The position numbers and the translations under genes were made by a program. A stretch of DNA of 64,000 nucleotides from contig CANQMN010000002.1 in NCBI GenBank assembly GCA_947624965.1, forward strand, positions 1 to 64,000. The letters are read 5' to 3'. The DNA is from an uncultured Clostridia bacterium. GTDB taxonomy: Bacteria; Bacillota; Clostridia; Christensenellales; Borkfalkiaceae. Under the pieces are notes generated by a model that was not told the DNA's origin, searched no databases, and worked only from the letters and a program-made list of their open reading frames with translations. Positions 51,817-60,624 of this stretch are shown one piece after another; position 1 is the stretch's first letter, and every line of letters starts with the position of its first letter.

Positions 51817-54129
51817 ATGCAAACCGAAAAACTCAAACCGTTGCCCTTCGGCGCGGTGGAACTTACCGACGCGTACTGCAAAAATGCGCTGCAAAAGGAG
51901 ACGGACTACCTGCTCTCTTTGGAGGAGGGGCGTCTGCTCGCGGGCTTTTACGAAAACGCGGGACTGAAAACGCCCTACGTCCGCTACGGCGGATGGGAGA
52001 GCGGGCTCATCGGCGGGCACACGCTGGGGCATTTTCTCTCCGCGCTCTCGCAGGGGAGCGCGAACGCAGGCGTCTCTGCGGAAGATCGCGCGCGGCTATT
52101 CAAAAAAGTCCGCGCCGTTGTAGACGGGCTCGCCGAGTGCCAGCGCCATTCCAAGGGGAAGCGGGGCTTCCTGTGGGGTGCGCCCGCCGCCGCGGCGGGC
52201 TATCCGGAGGCGCAGTTCGACAACGTCGAGCGCGGCAAGACGAACATCAAGCGGGAAGCGTGGGTCCCGTGGTATACGATGCACAAGATCCTTTCCGGGC
52301 TCCTCGACGCGTACGAGATCGCGGGGTATGCGCCCGCGCTTGCGGTCGCGTCCGCGCTCGGAGATTGGGTCTGCGATCGGACGGGCGGTTGGGATAAGCG
52401 GGTCCGCCGCAAGGTGTTGGCGGTGGAATACGGCGGCATGAACGACGTTTTATACCGCCTCTATGCGGCGACGGGGAAGGCGGAATATGCGCGCGCGGCG
52501 CATCTCTTTGACGAGGACGAGCTCTTTTTCCGTTTGCTCGAACGGGAGGACAACGCCCTCGAAGGGCTCCATGCCAACACGACGATCCCCAAATTCATCG
52601 GCGCGCTCAATCGCTACCGCACACTGCACGGGAAGGTGTTCGACGGAAAGACGGTGGACGCCTCGCGCTACTTTGAAGCGGCGAAGGCGTTCTTCCGCGT
52701 CGTCTCGGAGCGCCATACCTACGTTACGGGCGGAAATTCGGAATGGGAGCATTTCGGCGCGGATTACGTCCTCGACGCAAAGCGGACGAACTGCAACTGC
52801 GAGACGTGCAACGCCTACAATATGCTCAAACTCGCCCGTATGCTCTTTTCGTTGACGGGAGACGTGCGGTATACCGATTTTTACGACAACGCGTTCACCG
52901 ACTCCATTCTCGCCTCGCAAAACCCCGAGACGGGCATGACGACCTATTTCCAGCCGATGGCGAGCGGATTTTTCAAGGTATTCTCCCGCCCGTACGATAA
53001 ATTCTGGTGCTGTACGGGGAGCGGAATGGAGAGCTTTACCAAACTCGGGGACAGCGCGGTCTATTCCGACGGGGACGATCTCTACCTCGAACAGTATCTC
53101 TCCGCCGTCGTCCGGTCCCGCGGCATCGTTTTGGAAACGGAGTGCGGCTTTCCGTTCTCCGATCGCGCGTACATCGGGATATGCGCCGCGCCGCGCCCGT
53201 TTCGGCTCTTCTTGCGTTTGCCTGATTGGGCGGACGGCGAGCCTGAATTGACCAAGAACGGGGAGAAGATCCCGCTCACCGCGTTGCGCGGGCACACGTT
53301 CGTTTGGGTGAACGAAGGAGATCGGCTCTGCTTCCGCATTCCCGTCGGCGTCTCGTTGAAGGGACTGCCGGACGGCGGCGCGCTCGCGTTCCGCTACGGC
53401 GGGGCGACGCTCTGCGCCGATCTCGGCACGGAGGACATGCGCGAAACGGAGACGGGCGTAGACGTGTGCATTCCCGCGCGGCGCTCGTCCCGTTCGGACG
53501 TCCTCGTGTTTCCCGATCTCGCGGCGGCGCTCTCCGCGCCCGAAAACCTGCTCGTGCGGGAAGGGGAAACGTTCCGCTTGCAGGGAGCGGATAAGCCGCT
53601 CGAATTTTGCCTCTACAACAGAAGATATCGCGAGCGGTACGCCGTCTATCTCCGCTTTACGGAGGGCGGGGAGGAGCGCAGGGAGGCGGCGGAGCCCCTC
53701 GACGTCGTGCAGGCGGGGTACGGACAGTATGAATCGGACGCCCTGCACGACCTGCTGGAAAAAAACAGCGTGGGCGTCGCCGCGGGGGAGACCTACCGTT
53801 ATGCCCGCGCGGGCGGGTGGTTTTCCTACGATCTTCTCGTGGACCCGCACAAGAGGAACGTGCTCTCCGTTCCGCTTCTCCGCAAAGAGAACGGAAAAAC
53901 GCTCAAAATCCGCGCGGGGGACGTTACGATCTTCGAGGGAACGCTCATGAACACGATGGACGAAGGGGAGTATCGGCGGGAGTTCGAGATCCCCGCGTCC
54001 GCGCTCGCCGCCGCGCGGGAAAAGACGGTGAACGGCGAAACGCGCACCGTGCTCCGCATCCGTTTTTCGGGGCATTCCGGCAGGACGAGCGCGAAAATTT
54101 GCGGCTTTATCCGTCTCTACGCAAAATAA
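51817..54129 (+). CDS. GH127 beta-L-arabinofuranosidase-type glycosidase
   Basis: This 770-residue enzyme of the GH127 (DUF1680) family has an alpha/alpha-barrel followed by beta domains. All signature residues of the Bifidobacterium HypBA1 enzyme have counterparts: glutamate in NSEWEHF (E309 or E311), the zinc ligands E329 and C331 in NCETCNAYN, and the cysteine pair C398-C399 in FWCCTGSGMESF, the first of which is the nucleophile. No signal peptide is present. It likely removes L-arabinofuranose or a similar sugar from imported oligosaccharides. Confidence 0.92.
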   Translation: MQTEKLKPLPFGAVELTDAYCKNALQKETDYLLSLEEGRLLAGFYENAGLKTPYVRYGGWESGLIGGHTLGHFLSALSQGSANAGVSAEDRARLFKKVRAVVDGLAECQRHSKGKRGFLWGAPAAAAGYPEAQFDNVERGKTNIKREAWVPWYTMHKILSGLLDAYEIAGYAPALAVASALGDWVCDRTGGWDKRVRRKVLAVEYGGMNDVLYRLYAATGKAEYARAAHLFDEDELFFRLLEREDNALEGLHANTTIPKFIGALNRYRTLHGKVFDGKTVDASRYFEAAKAFFRVVSERHTYVTGGNSEWEHFGADYVLDAKRTNCNCETCNAYNMLKLARMLFSLTGDVRYTDFYDNAFTDSILASQNPETGMTTYFQPMASGFFKVFSRPYDKFWCCTGSGMESFTKLGDSAVYSDGDDLYLEQYLSAVVRSRGIVLETECGFPFSDRAYIGICAAPRPFRLFLRLPDWADGEPELTKNGEKIPLTALRGHTFVWVNEGDRLCFRIPVGVSLKGLPDGGALAFRYGGATLCADLGTEDMRETETGVDVCIPARRSSRSDVLVFPDLAAALSAPENLLVREGETFRLQGADKPLEFCLYNRRYRERYAVYLRFTEGGEERREAAEPLDVVQAGYGQYESDALHDLLEKNSVGVAAGETYRYARAGGWFSYDLLVDPHKRNVLSVPLLRKENGKTLKIRAGDVTIFEGTLMNTMDEGEYRREFEIPASALAAAREKTVNGETRTVLRIRFSGHSGRTSAKICGFIRLYAK

Positions 54130-54155
54130 AGGACCTCCCCGTTCGGGGGAGGTCC
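54130..54155. terminator. Bidirectional terminator
   Basis: AGGACCTCCCC and GGGGAGGTCCT pair around GTTC between two convergent genes. On the minus strand it is followed by TTTATTTT, so it mainly ends aroA. Confidence 0.75.
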
Positions 54156-54171
54156 TCGGAATATTTTCCCG

Positions 54172-55437
54172 TCATACGCCTGTGATCCTGTCGAGGATCT
54201 CGAAGAAGTTACCGAACGTTTTCTTGCAACAATCGGGGTTGCGGATGGCGACGTTCCCCGTTACGAGTCCCACGAGCGAGAACGCCATCGCGACGCGGTG
54301 GTCGTCGAACGTCTCCACTTCTCCGCCGTGCAGGGGGAACGGCTCGATGAATACGTCGTTTCCCTCCGCGAATGCGCGCGCGCCGAGCGCGTTGACGTTG
54401 GAGACGATCGCGTTGATGCGGTCGCATTCCTGGTTGCGGATATGTCCGATATTGCGGAGGATGGAGGGGGAGGTCGCAAAGAGGGCGAGCGCGGCGACGG
54501 TGAGCGCCTGATCGGAAAAATCGCGCAGGTCCTCGTCGAAGCCGTTATAGGTGGGCACATTCCGCCCGTCCGCGACGATGCCGTCCTTCGTATCCACGAT
54601 CCGCACGCCCTTTTGGCGGAGCAGCGAGAGGAACGCGGCGTCGCCCTGCGCCGTATCCGCGCGGACGCCCTCCACGAGGACTTCCGCCCCGCAAAGCAGG
54701 GAGAGCGCGTAAAAGTAGCACGCGCCGGAGAGGTCTGGCTCCACCTCAAAGCTGTGCGGCGGGGAGACGAGCGGCGAAATGCGGATCTCGTCGCCGAACC
54801 GCTCGCAGGTCGCGCCGAATTGCTTCGCGAGCCCGCAGGTCATGTTGATATAACTGCTCTCCGTGCGCATTCCCGAAAGGCGGAGCGTAAACGGCTCCTT
54901 TCCGACGGCGGCGGCAAGCAGGACGCCGCTCGCATACTGGGTGCTGACGTCCGTATTTACCGTGAGGATGCGCGGTTTCACGCCCCGGGAGCGCATGCGG
55001 AACGGATAGTGTCCGCGTTCTTTCAGATATTCGATCTCCACGCCCGCATCGGCGAGGGGGGAGAGGACGTCCATGGGACGCCGTTGCATCTGCTCGGCGG
55101 CGAGGAAGGTGTATTCGCCGCCGCGGAAGGCGAGCGCAACGGGTAAAAAGCGCGCCGCCGTGCCCGCGCTGCCCACATCGAGCGTCGCGCTGCGTTTCAG
55201 TTCGCATTCGCCGTGGACGATGAGACCTTCTTCCGTCTCTTCGGTGCGCACGCCGAGGGCGTTGAGACAGCCGAGCATGGCGCGCGTATCTTCGCCCATC
55301 TCTCCCGCGCGGAGCGCGACCGTTCCGCCCGAAAGCCCCGAGAGGAGCAGTGCGCGGTTCATCAAACTTTTCGATGCGGGAACGCGCACGCGGAGCGTGC
55401 TGCCCCGCGGTAATTTCTTTACGCGGTACAGGTCCAT
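54172..55437 (-). CDS. aroA: EPSP synthase (3-phosphoshikimate 1-carboxyvinyltransferase)
   Basis: This 421-residue shikimate-pathway enzyme has PASKSLMNRALLLS, DVGSAGTAARFLPVAL, QMQRRPMDVL, the domain-crossing GFDEDLRDFSDQALTVAALALFA and DDHRVAMAFSLV. It is single, not in an aro operon, but close to tyrA. Confidence 0.96.
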   Translation of the reverse strand: MDLYRVKKLPRGSTLRVRVPASKSLMNRALLLSGLSGGTVALRAGEMGEDTRAMLGCLNALGVRTEETEEGLIVHGECELKRSATLDVGSAGTAARFLPVALAFRGGEYTFLAAEQMQRRPMDVLSPLADAGVEIEYLKERGHYPFRMRSRGVKPRILTVNTDVSTQYASGVLLAAAVGKEPFTLRLSGMRTESSYINMTCGLAKQFGATCERFGDEIRISPLVSPPHSFEVEPDLSGACYFYALSLLCGAEVLVEGVRADTAQGDAAFLSLLRQKGVRIVDTKDGIVADGRNVPTYNGFDEDLRDFSDQALTVAALALFATSPSILRNIGHIRNQECDRINAIVSNVNALGARAFAEGNDVFIEPFPLHGGEVETFDDHRVAMAFSLVGLVTGNVAIRNPDCCKKTFGNFFEILDRITGV

Positions 55438-55443
55438 GCCATC

Positions 55444-55471
55444 AGTATAGCAGTTCTTCCGAAAAAGTCAA
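55444..55471 (-). promoter_or_regulatory. Promoter of aroA
   Basis: On the minus strand TTGACT and TATACT are 16 bp apart; the ATG is 6 nt after the -10 box, again predicting a leaderless transcript. Confidence 0.6.
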
Positions 55472-55509
55472 GAAAATCACGATACCGTAGGAAAAAGCGG
55501 AGATTTTTC

Positions 55510-55538
55510 TTGAATTTGAGAGAAATAAATGGTATAAT
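55510..55538 (+). promoter_or_regulatory. Promoter of the YgjP-type gene
   Basis: TTGAAT and TATAAT are 17 bp apart; the ATG follows the -10 box by 7 nt. No Shine-Dalgarno is present. Confidence 0.65.
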
Positions 55539-55545
55539 CTGAAAT

Positions 55546-56193
55546 ATGTCGGTCGATTACGGAATACATATCATCAGAACGGATCGCAGATCGCTCGCAC
55601 TCACCGTAAACGGGAAGGGAGAGGTCGTCGTCCGCGCACCCCTCCGCGCAAAGGACGCGGAGATCGAGGCGTTTGTCGCCCGCCACGGAACTTGGATCGC
55701 CGCACGGCGGGAGGAGATCGCGCGAAAGCCGAAACTTTCTCTCGGCGACGGCGCGCGGTTCACCGTATACGGAGACGAGTACGAGGTCAAAACGGGGAAT
55801 GCCGCCCGCTTCGGAGAGGGCGTCGTCTTTCTTCCCCGCGACGGCAGGGAAGCGGCGCTCGTCCGCCTCCTCAAACGGGAGACCGCAAAGCGCATCGGCT
55901 ACATCGTGGCGCAGTTCGCCGAACGGTACGGTTTCACCTACAAGGGCATCCGCATCTCGTCGGCGCGCGGGAGATGGGGATCTTGCAGCAGGGACGGCAT
56001 GCTTGCGTTCTCCTTCCGCATCGCGTTTTTAACACATGAACAGGCGTGCTATATCGCCGCGCACGAACTGTGCCATACGCGCGTTTTTCGGCACGATGCG
56101 GCGTTCTGGCGGGAGGTCGAGCGCGTCTGCCCGGATTGGAAAGCGCTGCGAAAATCGTTGAAATCGCAAAGTTTTTACATGCAATATTTGTAA
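55546..56193 (+). CDS. YgjP-type metallopeptidase (DUF45)
   Basis: The 215-residue protein has YGIHIIRTDRRSLALTVN, then ISSARGRWGSCSRDGMLAFSFRI and the zinc site AAHELCHTRVFRHDAAFW with H173, E174, H177 and H183. This SprT-like family is often linked to DNA-associated or restriction systems, but its role here is unknown. It precedes tyrA by 57 bp. Confidence 0.92.
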   Translation: MSVDYGIHIIRTDRRSLALTVNGKGEVVVRAPLRAKDAEIEAFVARHGTWIAARREEIARKPKLSLGDGARFTVYGDEYEVKTGNAARFGEGVVFLPRDGREAALVRLLKRETAKRIGYIVAQFAERYGFTYKGIRISSARGRWGSCSRDGMLAFSFRIAFLTHEQACYIAAHELCHTRVFRHDAAFWREVERVCPDWKALRKSLKSQSFYMQYL

Positions 56194-56209
56194 TTTTGCG
56201 TTTTTCATA

Positions 56210-56230
56210 GTACTATGTTAAACATAATAT
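56210..56230. repeat. Palindromic dispersed motif, copy 3
   Basis: TACTATGTT, A, AACATAATA forms a palindrome with one G-T pair around one base, preceded by AG as in the other copies. It lies in the 57-bp gap between the YgjP-type gene and tyrA, 20 bases before the tyrA start. Confidence 0.7.
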
Positions 56231-56250
56231 AGGGAAAAACGGCGGAAATC

Positions 56251-57069
56251 ATGAAAATTGTCGTCTACGGATTGGGGATTATCGGCGGTTCGCTCGCCGC
56301 CGCTTTGAAGCGGGCGGGACATACGGTCTACGGAAAAAACCGCGGGGCGGATGCGCTTTCATATGCGCTTTCCCACGCGATGATCGACGGCGCCGTCTCC
56401 TCCTACGAGGGCGCCGACGTCGTATTTTTGGCGCTTCCCCCGAAGGTCGCGATGAAGGAGTTGGAGGAGGGGGACTTCCCCGCGGGCGTCGTCGTTTCGG
56501 ATATTTGCGGCGTCAAGCGTCCGCTCGAACGCGTCGTCTTTTCCAAACCGAGAGCGTATCGCTACGTCGGGGCGCATCCCATGGCGGGGAAGGAGACGAG
56601 CGGCATCGCTTCCGCGAGCGCGGCGCTCTTCGACGGGGCGAACATCGTACTCACCCGCTCCGCGCACACGGACGGGGATGCGCTTGCGCTTGTTCGTTCG
56701 CTCGCAAAGGAGATGGGCTTCGGGCGCGTCGTGGAGTGCGACGCCGCGACGCACGACGAGATGATCGCGCTCACTTCCCAGCTCGCGCACATCGTCTCGG
56801 GCGCCTACATCAAGAGCCCGCTTTCCGCCGCCTGCGAGGGGTTCACGGGCGGAAGTTTTCAGGACATGACCCGCGTGGCGGGTGTGGACGAAAAGGTCTG
56901 GACGGAGCTGTATTTTCTCAATCGGGACAATCTTCTCTCCGAGATCGGGCGGTTGAAGCGGTGCCTCGGCGAATTTGAGGACGCGCTTGCGCAGGAGGAC
57001 GGGGAGCGGATGCGCGCGCTCCTGCGCGAGGGACGCTCGTATCGGGAACGATTTTTTTCGCAAAAATAA
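56251..57069 (+). CDS. tyrA: Prephenate dehydrogenase
   Basis: This 272-residue enzyme of tyrosine synthesis has GLGIIGGSLAAALKRAGH (dinucleotide motif), VSDICGVKRPLE, YVGAHPMAGKETSGI, CDAATHDEMIALTSQLAHIVSGAYI and TGGSFQDMTRVA. No ACT domain follows, so it lacks that type of tyrosine feedback. CGGCGGAAA precedes ATG. Confidence 0.95.
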   Translation: MKIVVYGLGIIGGSLAAALKRAGHTVYGKNRGADALSYALSHAMIDGAVSSYEGADVVFLALPPKVAMKELEEGDFPAGVVVSDICGVKRPLERVVFSKPRAYRYVGAHPMAGKETSGIASASAALFDGANIVLTRSAHTDGDALALVRSLAKEMGFGRVVECDAATHDEMIALTSQLAHIVSGAYIKSPLSAACEGFTGGSFQDMTRVAGVDEKVWTELYFLNRDNLLSEIGRLKRCLGEFEDALAQEDGERMRALLREGRSYRERFFSQK

Positions 57070-57099
57070 ATTTGATCGGCTCGATTATCCGCGAAACGA

Positions 57100-57128
57100 T
57101 TTACAAATCGCGTTTTTTGTTTTATAAT
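57100..57128 (+). promoter_or_regulatory. Promoter of the DUF1934-like gene
   Basis: TTTACA and TATAAT are 17 bp apart; the ATG is 8 nt after the -10 box with no Shine-Dalgarno. Confidence 0.6.
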
Positions 57129-57136
57129 AGGCTCGG

Positions 57137-57538
57137 ATGGGAAATTGCACAATAGAGATCATTACCGTAACCGAGGGAGACGAGAGCGTTTTTCGCACCA
57201 ATGGGACGTACGTATTGGAATGGAACGCGCTTACCGTCTTTTACTGGCAGGACGGAGACGCCGTCTCTTTGCATTTGGAGCGCGACGGGCTTTCGATGCA
57301 GAGGAAGGGAAAAACGTCTCTTTCCGCGAATTTTTCCCCGGGACGGAAAACTTCCATGCGCTTGGAATTATGCGGTCGCGAAGCGGATCTTCCGCTTGAA
57401 ACGGACGTATATTCCGCATCGTTTTCGGAAAAAGATTTTACCTGTACCGCGCGGCTCGAATATTCCTTTGTTTCCGCGGCGGACGTTCGTAAGTTTCAGC
57501 TTGACATCAAGATCTTTCTTTCTGCGGAGGTCCAATGA
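57137..57538 (+). CDS. DUF1934/YwiB-like beta-barrel protein
   Basis: This 133-residue all-beta protein has NGTYVLEWNALTVFYWQDGD, GLSMQRKGKTSLSANFSPGRKTSMRLEL and the terminal TCTARLEYSFVSAADVRKFQLDIKIF. The layout is that of YwiB-type DUF1934 proteins, although similarity is moderate. It is coupled to the MBL hydrolase by an ATGA overlap and lies just upstream of rho. Confidence 0.75.
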   Translation: MGNCTIEIITVTEGDESVFRTNGTYVLEWNALTVFYWQDGDAVSLHLERDGLSMQRKGKTSLSANFSPGRKTSMRLELCGREADLPLETDVYSASFSEKDFTCTARLEYSFVSAADVRKFQLDIKIFLSAEVQ

Positions 57539-58173
57539 AAATACGCTATCTCGGGCATTCGAGTTTCCTTCTCGCGAGCGAAGCGGGAACGGCGGTCGTT
57601 ACCGACCCGTTCGGCGGGATCGGTTTTCCCATGCCCTCTGTAAAGGCGGACGCCGTAACCGTGAGCCATTCGCATTACGATCACTGCAATGTCTCGGCGG
57701 TCTCGGGGACGCCCGTCGTGTTTTCCGAGGCGGGGAAATATGTCTACCGCGATGTGGAGTTTTTCGGGCTTCCTTGCTGGCACGACGGGGAAAACGGCAG
57801 GCTCCGCGGAAAAAATCTCATTTTCAAGATGAATTTCGACGGACTTTCGGTCTGCCATCTCGGCGATCTCGGGGAACGCTGTTCGCCCGCGCTCGTCGGG
57901 GCGATCGGGCGCGTCGATATTTTATTTATTCCCGTCGGCGGCGTATATACGATAGACGCCCCTTCGGCGAAGGAATACGTGGAGGCGATCCGCCCCGCGA
58001 TCGCCGTTCCCATGCACTTTATGACGAAAGGGCTGAATATGCGGCTGGGGAGCGCGGAAGAGTTTGCGGATCTCTTTTCCCCGAACGCCGTCGGGCGGTG
58101 CGGCTGTGAGCTCGCCGTTTCGCGCCGCGACGTCGGAAATAAAACGAAAATCATTATCATGGAGCGTCAATAA
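57535..58173 (+). CDS. Metallo-beta-lactamase-fold hydrolase (UPF0173-like)
   Basis: The 212-residue protein has LGHSSFLLASEAGTAVVTDPFGG, the metal motif VSHSHYDHCNV, CWHDGENG, CHLGDLGE and PMHFMT, the UPF0173/MBL layout. The substrate is unknown. Confidence 0.9.
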   Translation: MKIRYLGHSSFLLASEAGTAVVTDPFGGIGFPMPSVKADAVTVSHSHYDHCNVSAVSGTPVVFSEAGKYVYRDVEFFGLPCWHDGENGRLRGKNLIFKMNFDGLSVCHLGDLGERCSPALVGAIGRVDILFIPVGGVYTIDAPSAKEYVEAIRPAIAVPMHFMTKGLNMRLGSAEEFADLFSPNAVGRCGCELAVSRRDVGNKTKIIIMERQ

Positions 58174-58176
58174 ACT

Positions 58177-59628
58177 ATGGAATCGGAAACGTTGCGCAAG
58201 CGGTATAAGGATTACCTCGATACATTGCCTTTGAGCATCTTACGCATCATCGGGAGAAACGAAGGGGTGGCGCAACCCGCCGCAAGCAATAAAGAACAGC
58301 TCATCGAGGGGATCGTATCCGTTCTCACGGGAGAGACGAGCCCCGTGCCGCGCTCCAACCGCGGCGCGCCCGTCAAGCAAAATTATATCGATCCGTCCGT
58401 CATTCAAAAACTTGCGGAGATCCGCCGCGCGGCGGACGCGGAAAAACCGCCGTGCGAAGTCAAACTGGAAGTGTCGTCGGGAGAGCCGCCGCGCGTCAGT
58501 CCGCTCGACGAGCCCGTCTATTCCGGCATTCTCGAAATCACGCCCAACGGTTACGGATTTCTGCGGGCGAAAAATTGCCAGCCCTCCAACAACGGGAGCG
58601 ACGTTTTCATCGCCGCCCCCGTGATCCACGCGCTCAGACTGCGGGAAGGGGACTTCGTCGTCTGCACCGCAAAGCCCCGCCTCAAAAACGATTCCCCTGC
58701 AATGGATACGCTTTTGAGCGTGAACGGATGCGCGGTGGGGAGCTATGAACAGCGACCCTATTTCGACGCGCTCACGGCGCGCTATGCGAACGAAAAGATC
58801 GCGCTCTCCGATGGGTGCGACCGTCTCTCGCTTCGCGTGCTCGATCTGTTCGTTCCGCTCGGGAAGGGACAGCGCGCGCTCATCATCGCCCCGCCCAAAG
58901 CGGGCAAGACGACGCTTTTGAAAGACATCGCGGGCGCGATCGGCGAGCGCCACAGAGAGATCAGCCTCATCATCCTTCTCATCGACGAGCGTCCCGAGGA
59001 GGTCACCGATATCCGCACGAGCGTCAGCGGCGCGCAGGTCGTCTATTCCACGTTCGACGAGGGGGCGGAACACCACATCCGCGCGGCGGAACTCACGCTC
59101 GCGCACGCAAAGCGGCTTGCGGAGCAGGGGAAGGACGTCGTTATTTTGCTCGATTCTCTCACCAAGCTCACCCGCGCGTACAACTACATCACCGAAAGTT
59201 CGGGCAAGACGCTCTCCGGCGGGCTCGACGCGGGCGCGTTCGCGGAGCCCAAACGCTTCTTCGGCGCGGCGCGCGCAACGCAGGAGGCGGGCTCGATCAC
59301 CGTGATCGCCACTGCGCTCGTGGAGACGGGCAGCCGCATGGACGATATCATCTACGAGGAATTCAAGGGCACGGGCAATGCGGACATCTTCCTCTCGCGC
59401 GATCTCGCGGAGCGGCGGATCTTCCCCGCGATCGACATCCGCCGCAGCGGAACGCGGAAAGAGGAATTGCTCCTCGCAAGAGAGGAACTTGCCGCCGTCT
59501 ACAAGATGCGCGAACGCGGGCTTACGGACAATGTGGCGGGGCTCCTCGATATGATGAAACAGACGGCGGACAACAGAGAATTTACGGCGCGCCTTCCGGA
59601 ATGGTTGCGCATCTATAAAAGCATTTAG
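58177..59628 (+). CDS. rho: Transcription termination factor Rho
   Basis: This is a 483-residue RNA-dependent ATPase hexamer. The N-terminal part has a Rho-N-like helix region (LSILRIIGRNEGVAQPAASNKEQLIEGI) and an OB-fold with YSGILEITPNGYGFLRAKN. Walker A is APPKAGKTTLLKD, Walker B VVILLDSLTKLTRAYN, the R-loop EEFKGTGNADIFLSRDLAERRIFPAIDI. It is only 3 bp from the MBL gene. Rho may limit antisense transcripts in this compact genome. Confidence 0.97.
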   Translation: MESETLRKRYKDYLDTLPLSILRIIGRNEGVAQPAASNKEQLIEGIVSVLTGETSPVPRSNRGAPVKQNYIDPSVIQKLAEIRRAADAEKPPCEVKLEVSSGEPPRVSPLDEPVYSGILEITPNGYGFLRAKNCQPSNNGSDVFIAAPVIHALRLREGDFVVCTAKPRLKNDSPAMDTLLSVNGCAVGSYEQRPYFDALTARYANEKIALSDGCDRLSLRVLDLFVPLGKGQRALIIAPPKAGKTTLLKDIAGAIGERHREISLIILLIDERPEEVTDIRTSVSGAQVVYSTFDEGAEHHIRAAELTLAHAKRLAEQGKDVVILLDSLTKLTRAYNYITESSGKTLSGGLDAGAFAEPKRFFGAARATQEAGSITVIATALVETGSRMDDIIYEEFKGTGNADIFLSRDLAERRIFPAIDIRRSGTRKEELLLAREELAAVYKMRERGLTDNVAGLLDMMKQTADNREFTARLPEWLRIYKSI

Positions 59629-59637
59629 GTAGAAAAT

Positions 59638-60591
59638 ATGGTCATCGGGATCGATTTGGGCGGCATGTCCGCGAAGGGCGCCCTTCTTTCGGACGGAAAA
59701 TTGCTCGGCAAGACGCGGATCGGAACTTCTGCGGAAAGATCCGCGGAGGAGACCGCGCGCGACCTCGCCCGCCTTGCCGAGGAGACCGCCGCCCGCGCGG
59801 GATATAACCTTGCGGATGCGGAGGCGATCGGCATAGGCGCCCCGGGCGTCGTCGACAGCGCGACGGGGACGGTCGTGAAGTGGTCGAATTTCGGCTGGGA
59901 GAACGTTCCGCTCGCCGCGCTCGTGCGGGAAAAGACGGGCAAAGATGTGTTCGTCGCCAACGACGCGAACGCCGCCGCGCTGGGCGAAAGCAGATACGGC
60001 GCGGGGAAGGGGTATGCGGACAGCGTGCTCGTTACGATCGGAACGGGGATCGGCGGGGGCATCATCCTCGGCGGAAAGCTGTTTGAGGGCTATCGCAGCG
60101 CGGGCGCGGAGATCGGGCACATGACGATCCGCCTCGGCGGCAAAAAATGCACGTGCGGCAGAAGGGGATGCTACGAATGCTATGCGTCCACGCGCGCGCT
60201 GATCCGCCTCACGGTTTCGCGGATGCGCAAGTTCCCCCAAAGCGCGCTGTGGAAATACGCCCCGTCCGAAGAAAGAGCGGACGGAACGACGGTGTTCTCC
60301 GCCCTTGCGGAGGGAGATCCCGCCGCAAAACTCGTGTTTGCGGAATTTATCGCCGCGCTCGGCGACGGGATCGTAAATCTTGCCAATCTTCTCCGCCCGC
60401 AGGCGATCCTTCTCGGCGGCGGGGTGTCCGCGGAAGGGGAGACGTTGCTCGCGCCCCTGCGGGAATATGTCTACCCCCGCCTGTACGTCTCCGAAAAGTA
60501 CGCGCCGCTCGATCTGCTGTGCGCCGCGCTCGGAAACGACGCGGGGCTGTACGGTGCGGCGCAATATGCCGCAGATAAACAAAAAGGCTAA
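59638..60591 (+). CDS. ROK-family sugar kinase (glucokinase-like)
   Basis: This 317-residue kinase has the phosphate loop IGIDLGGMSAKGALLS, GIGAPGVVDSATGTV, VANDANAAALGE, TIGTGIGGGIILGG, EIGHMTI and the zinc-binding CTCGRRGCYECYAS of ROK glucokinases. No helix-turn-helix is fused, so it is an enzyme not a repressor. It probably phosphorylates glucose. Confidence 0.92.
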   Translation: MVIGIDLGGMSAKGALLSDGKLLGKTRIGTSAERSAEETARDLARLAEETAARAGYNLADAEAIGIGAPGVVDSATGTVVKWSNFGWENVPLAALVREKTGKDVFVANDANAAALGESRYGAGKGYADSVLVTIGTGIGGGIILGGKLFEGYRSAGAEIGHMTIRLGGKKCTCGRRGCYECYASTRALIRLTVSRMRKFPQSALWKYAPSEERADGTTVFSALAEGDPAAKLVFAEFIAALGDGIVNLANLLRPQAILLGGGVSAEGETLLAPLREYVYPRLYVSEKYAPLDLLCAALGNDAGLYGAAQYAADKQKG

Positions 60592-60597
60592 AAAAAA

Positions 60598-60624
60598 CCG
60601 CCCCGATCGGGGGCGGATTTTTTT
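60598..60624. terminator. Bidirectional terminator
   Basis: CCGCCCC and GGGGCGG pair around GATCG, with an A-run before and a T-run after, separating convergent genes. Confidence 0.85.
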
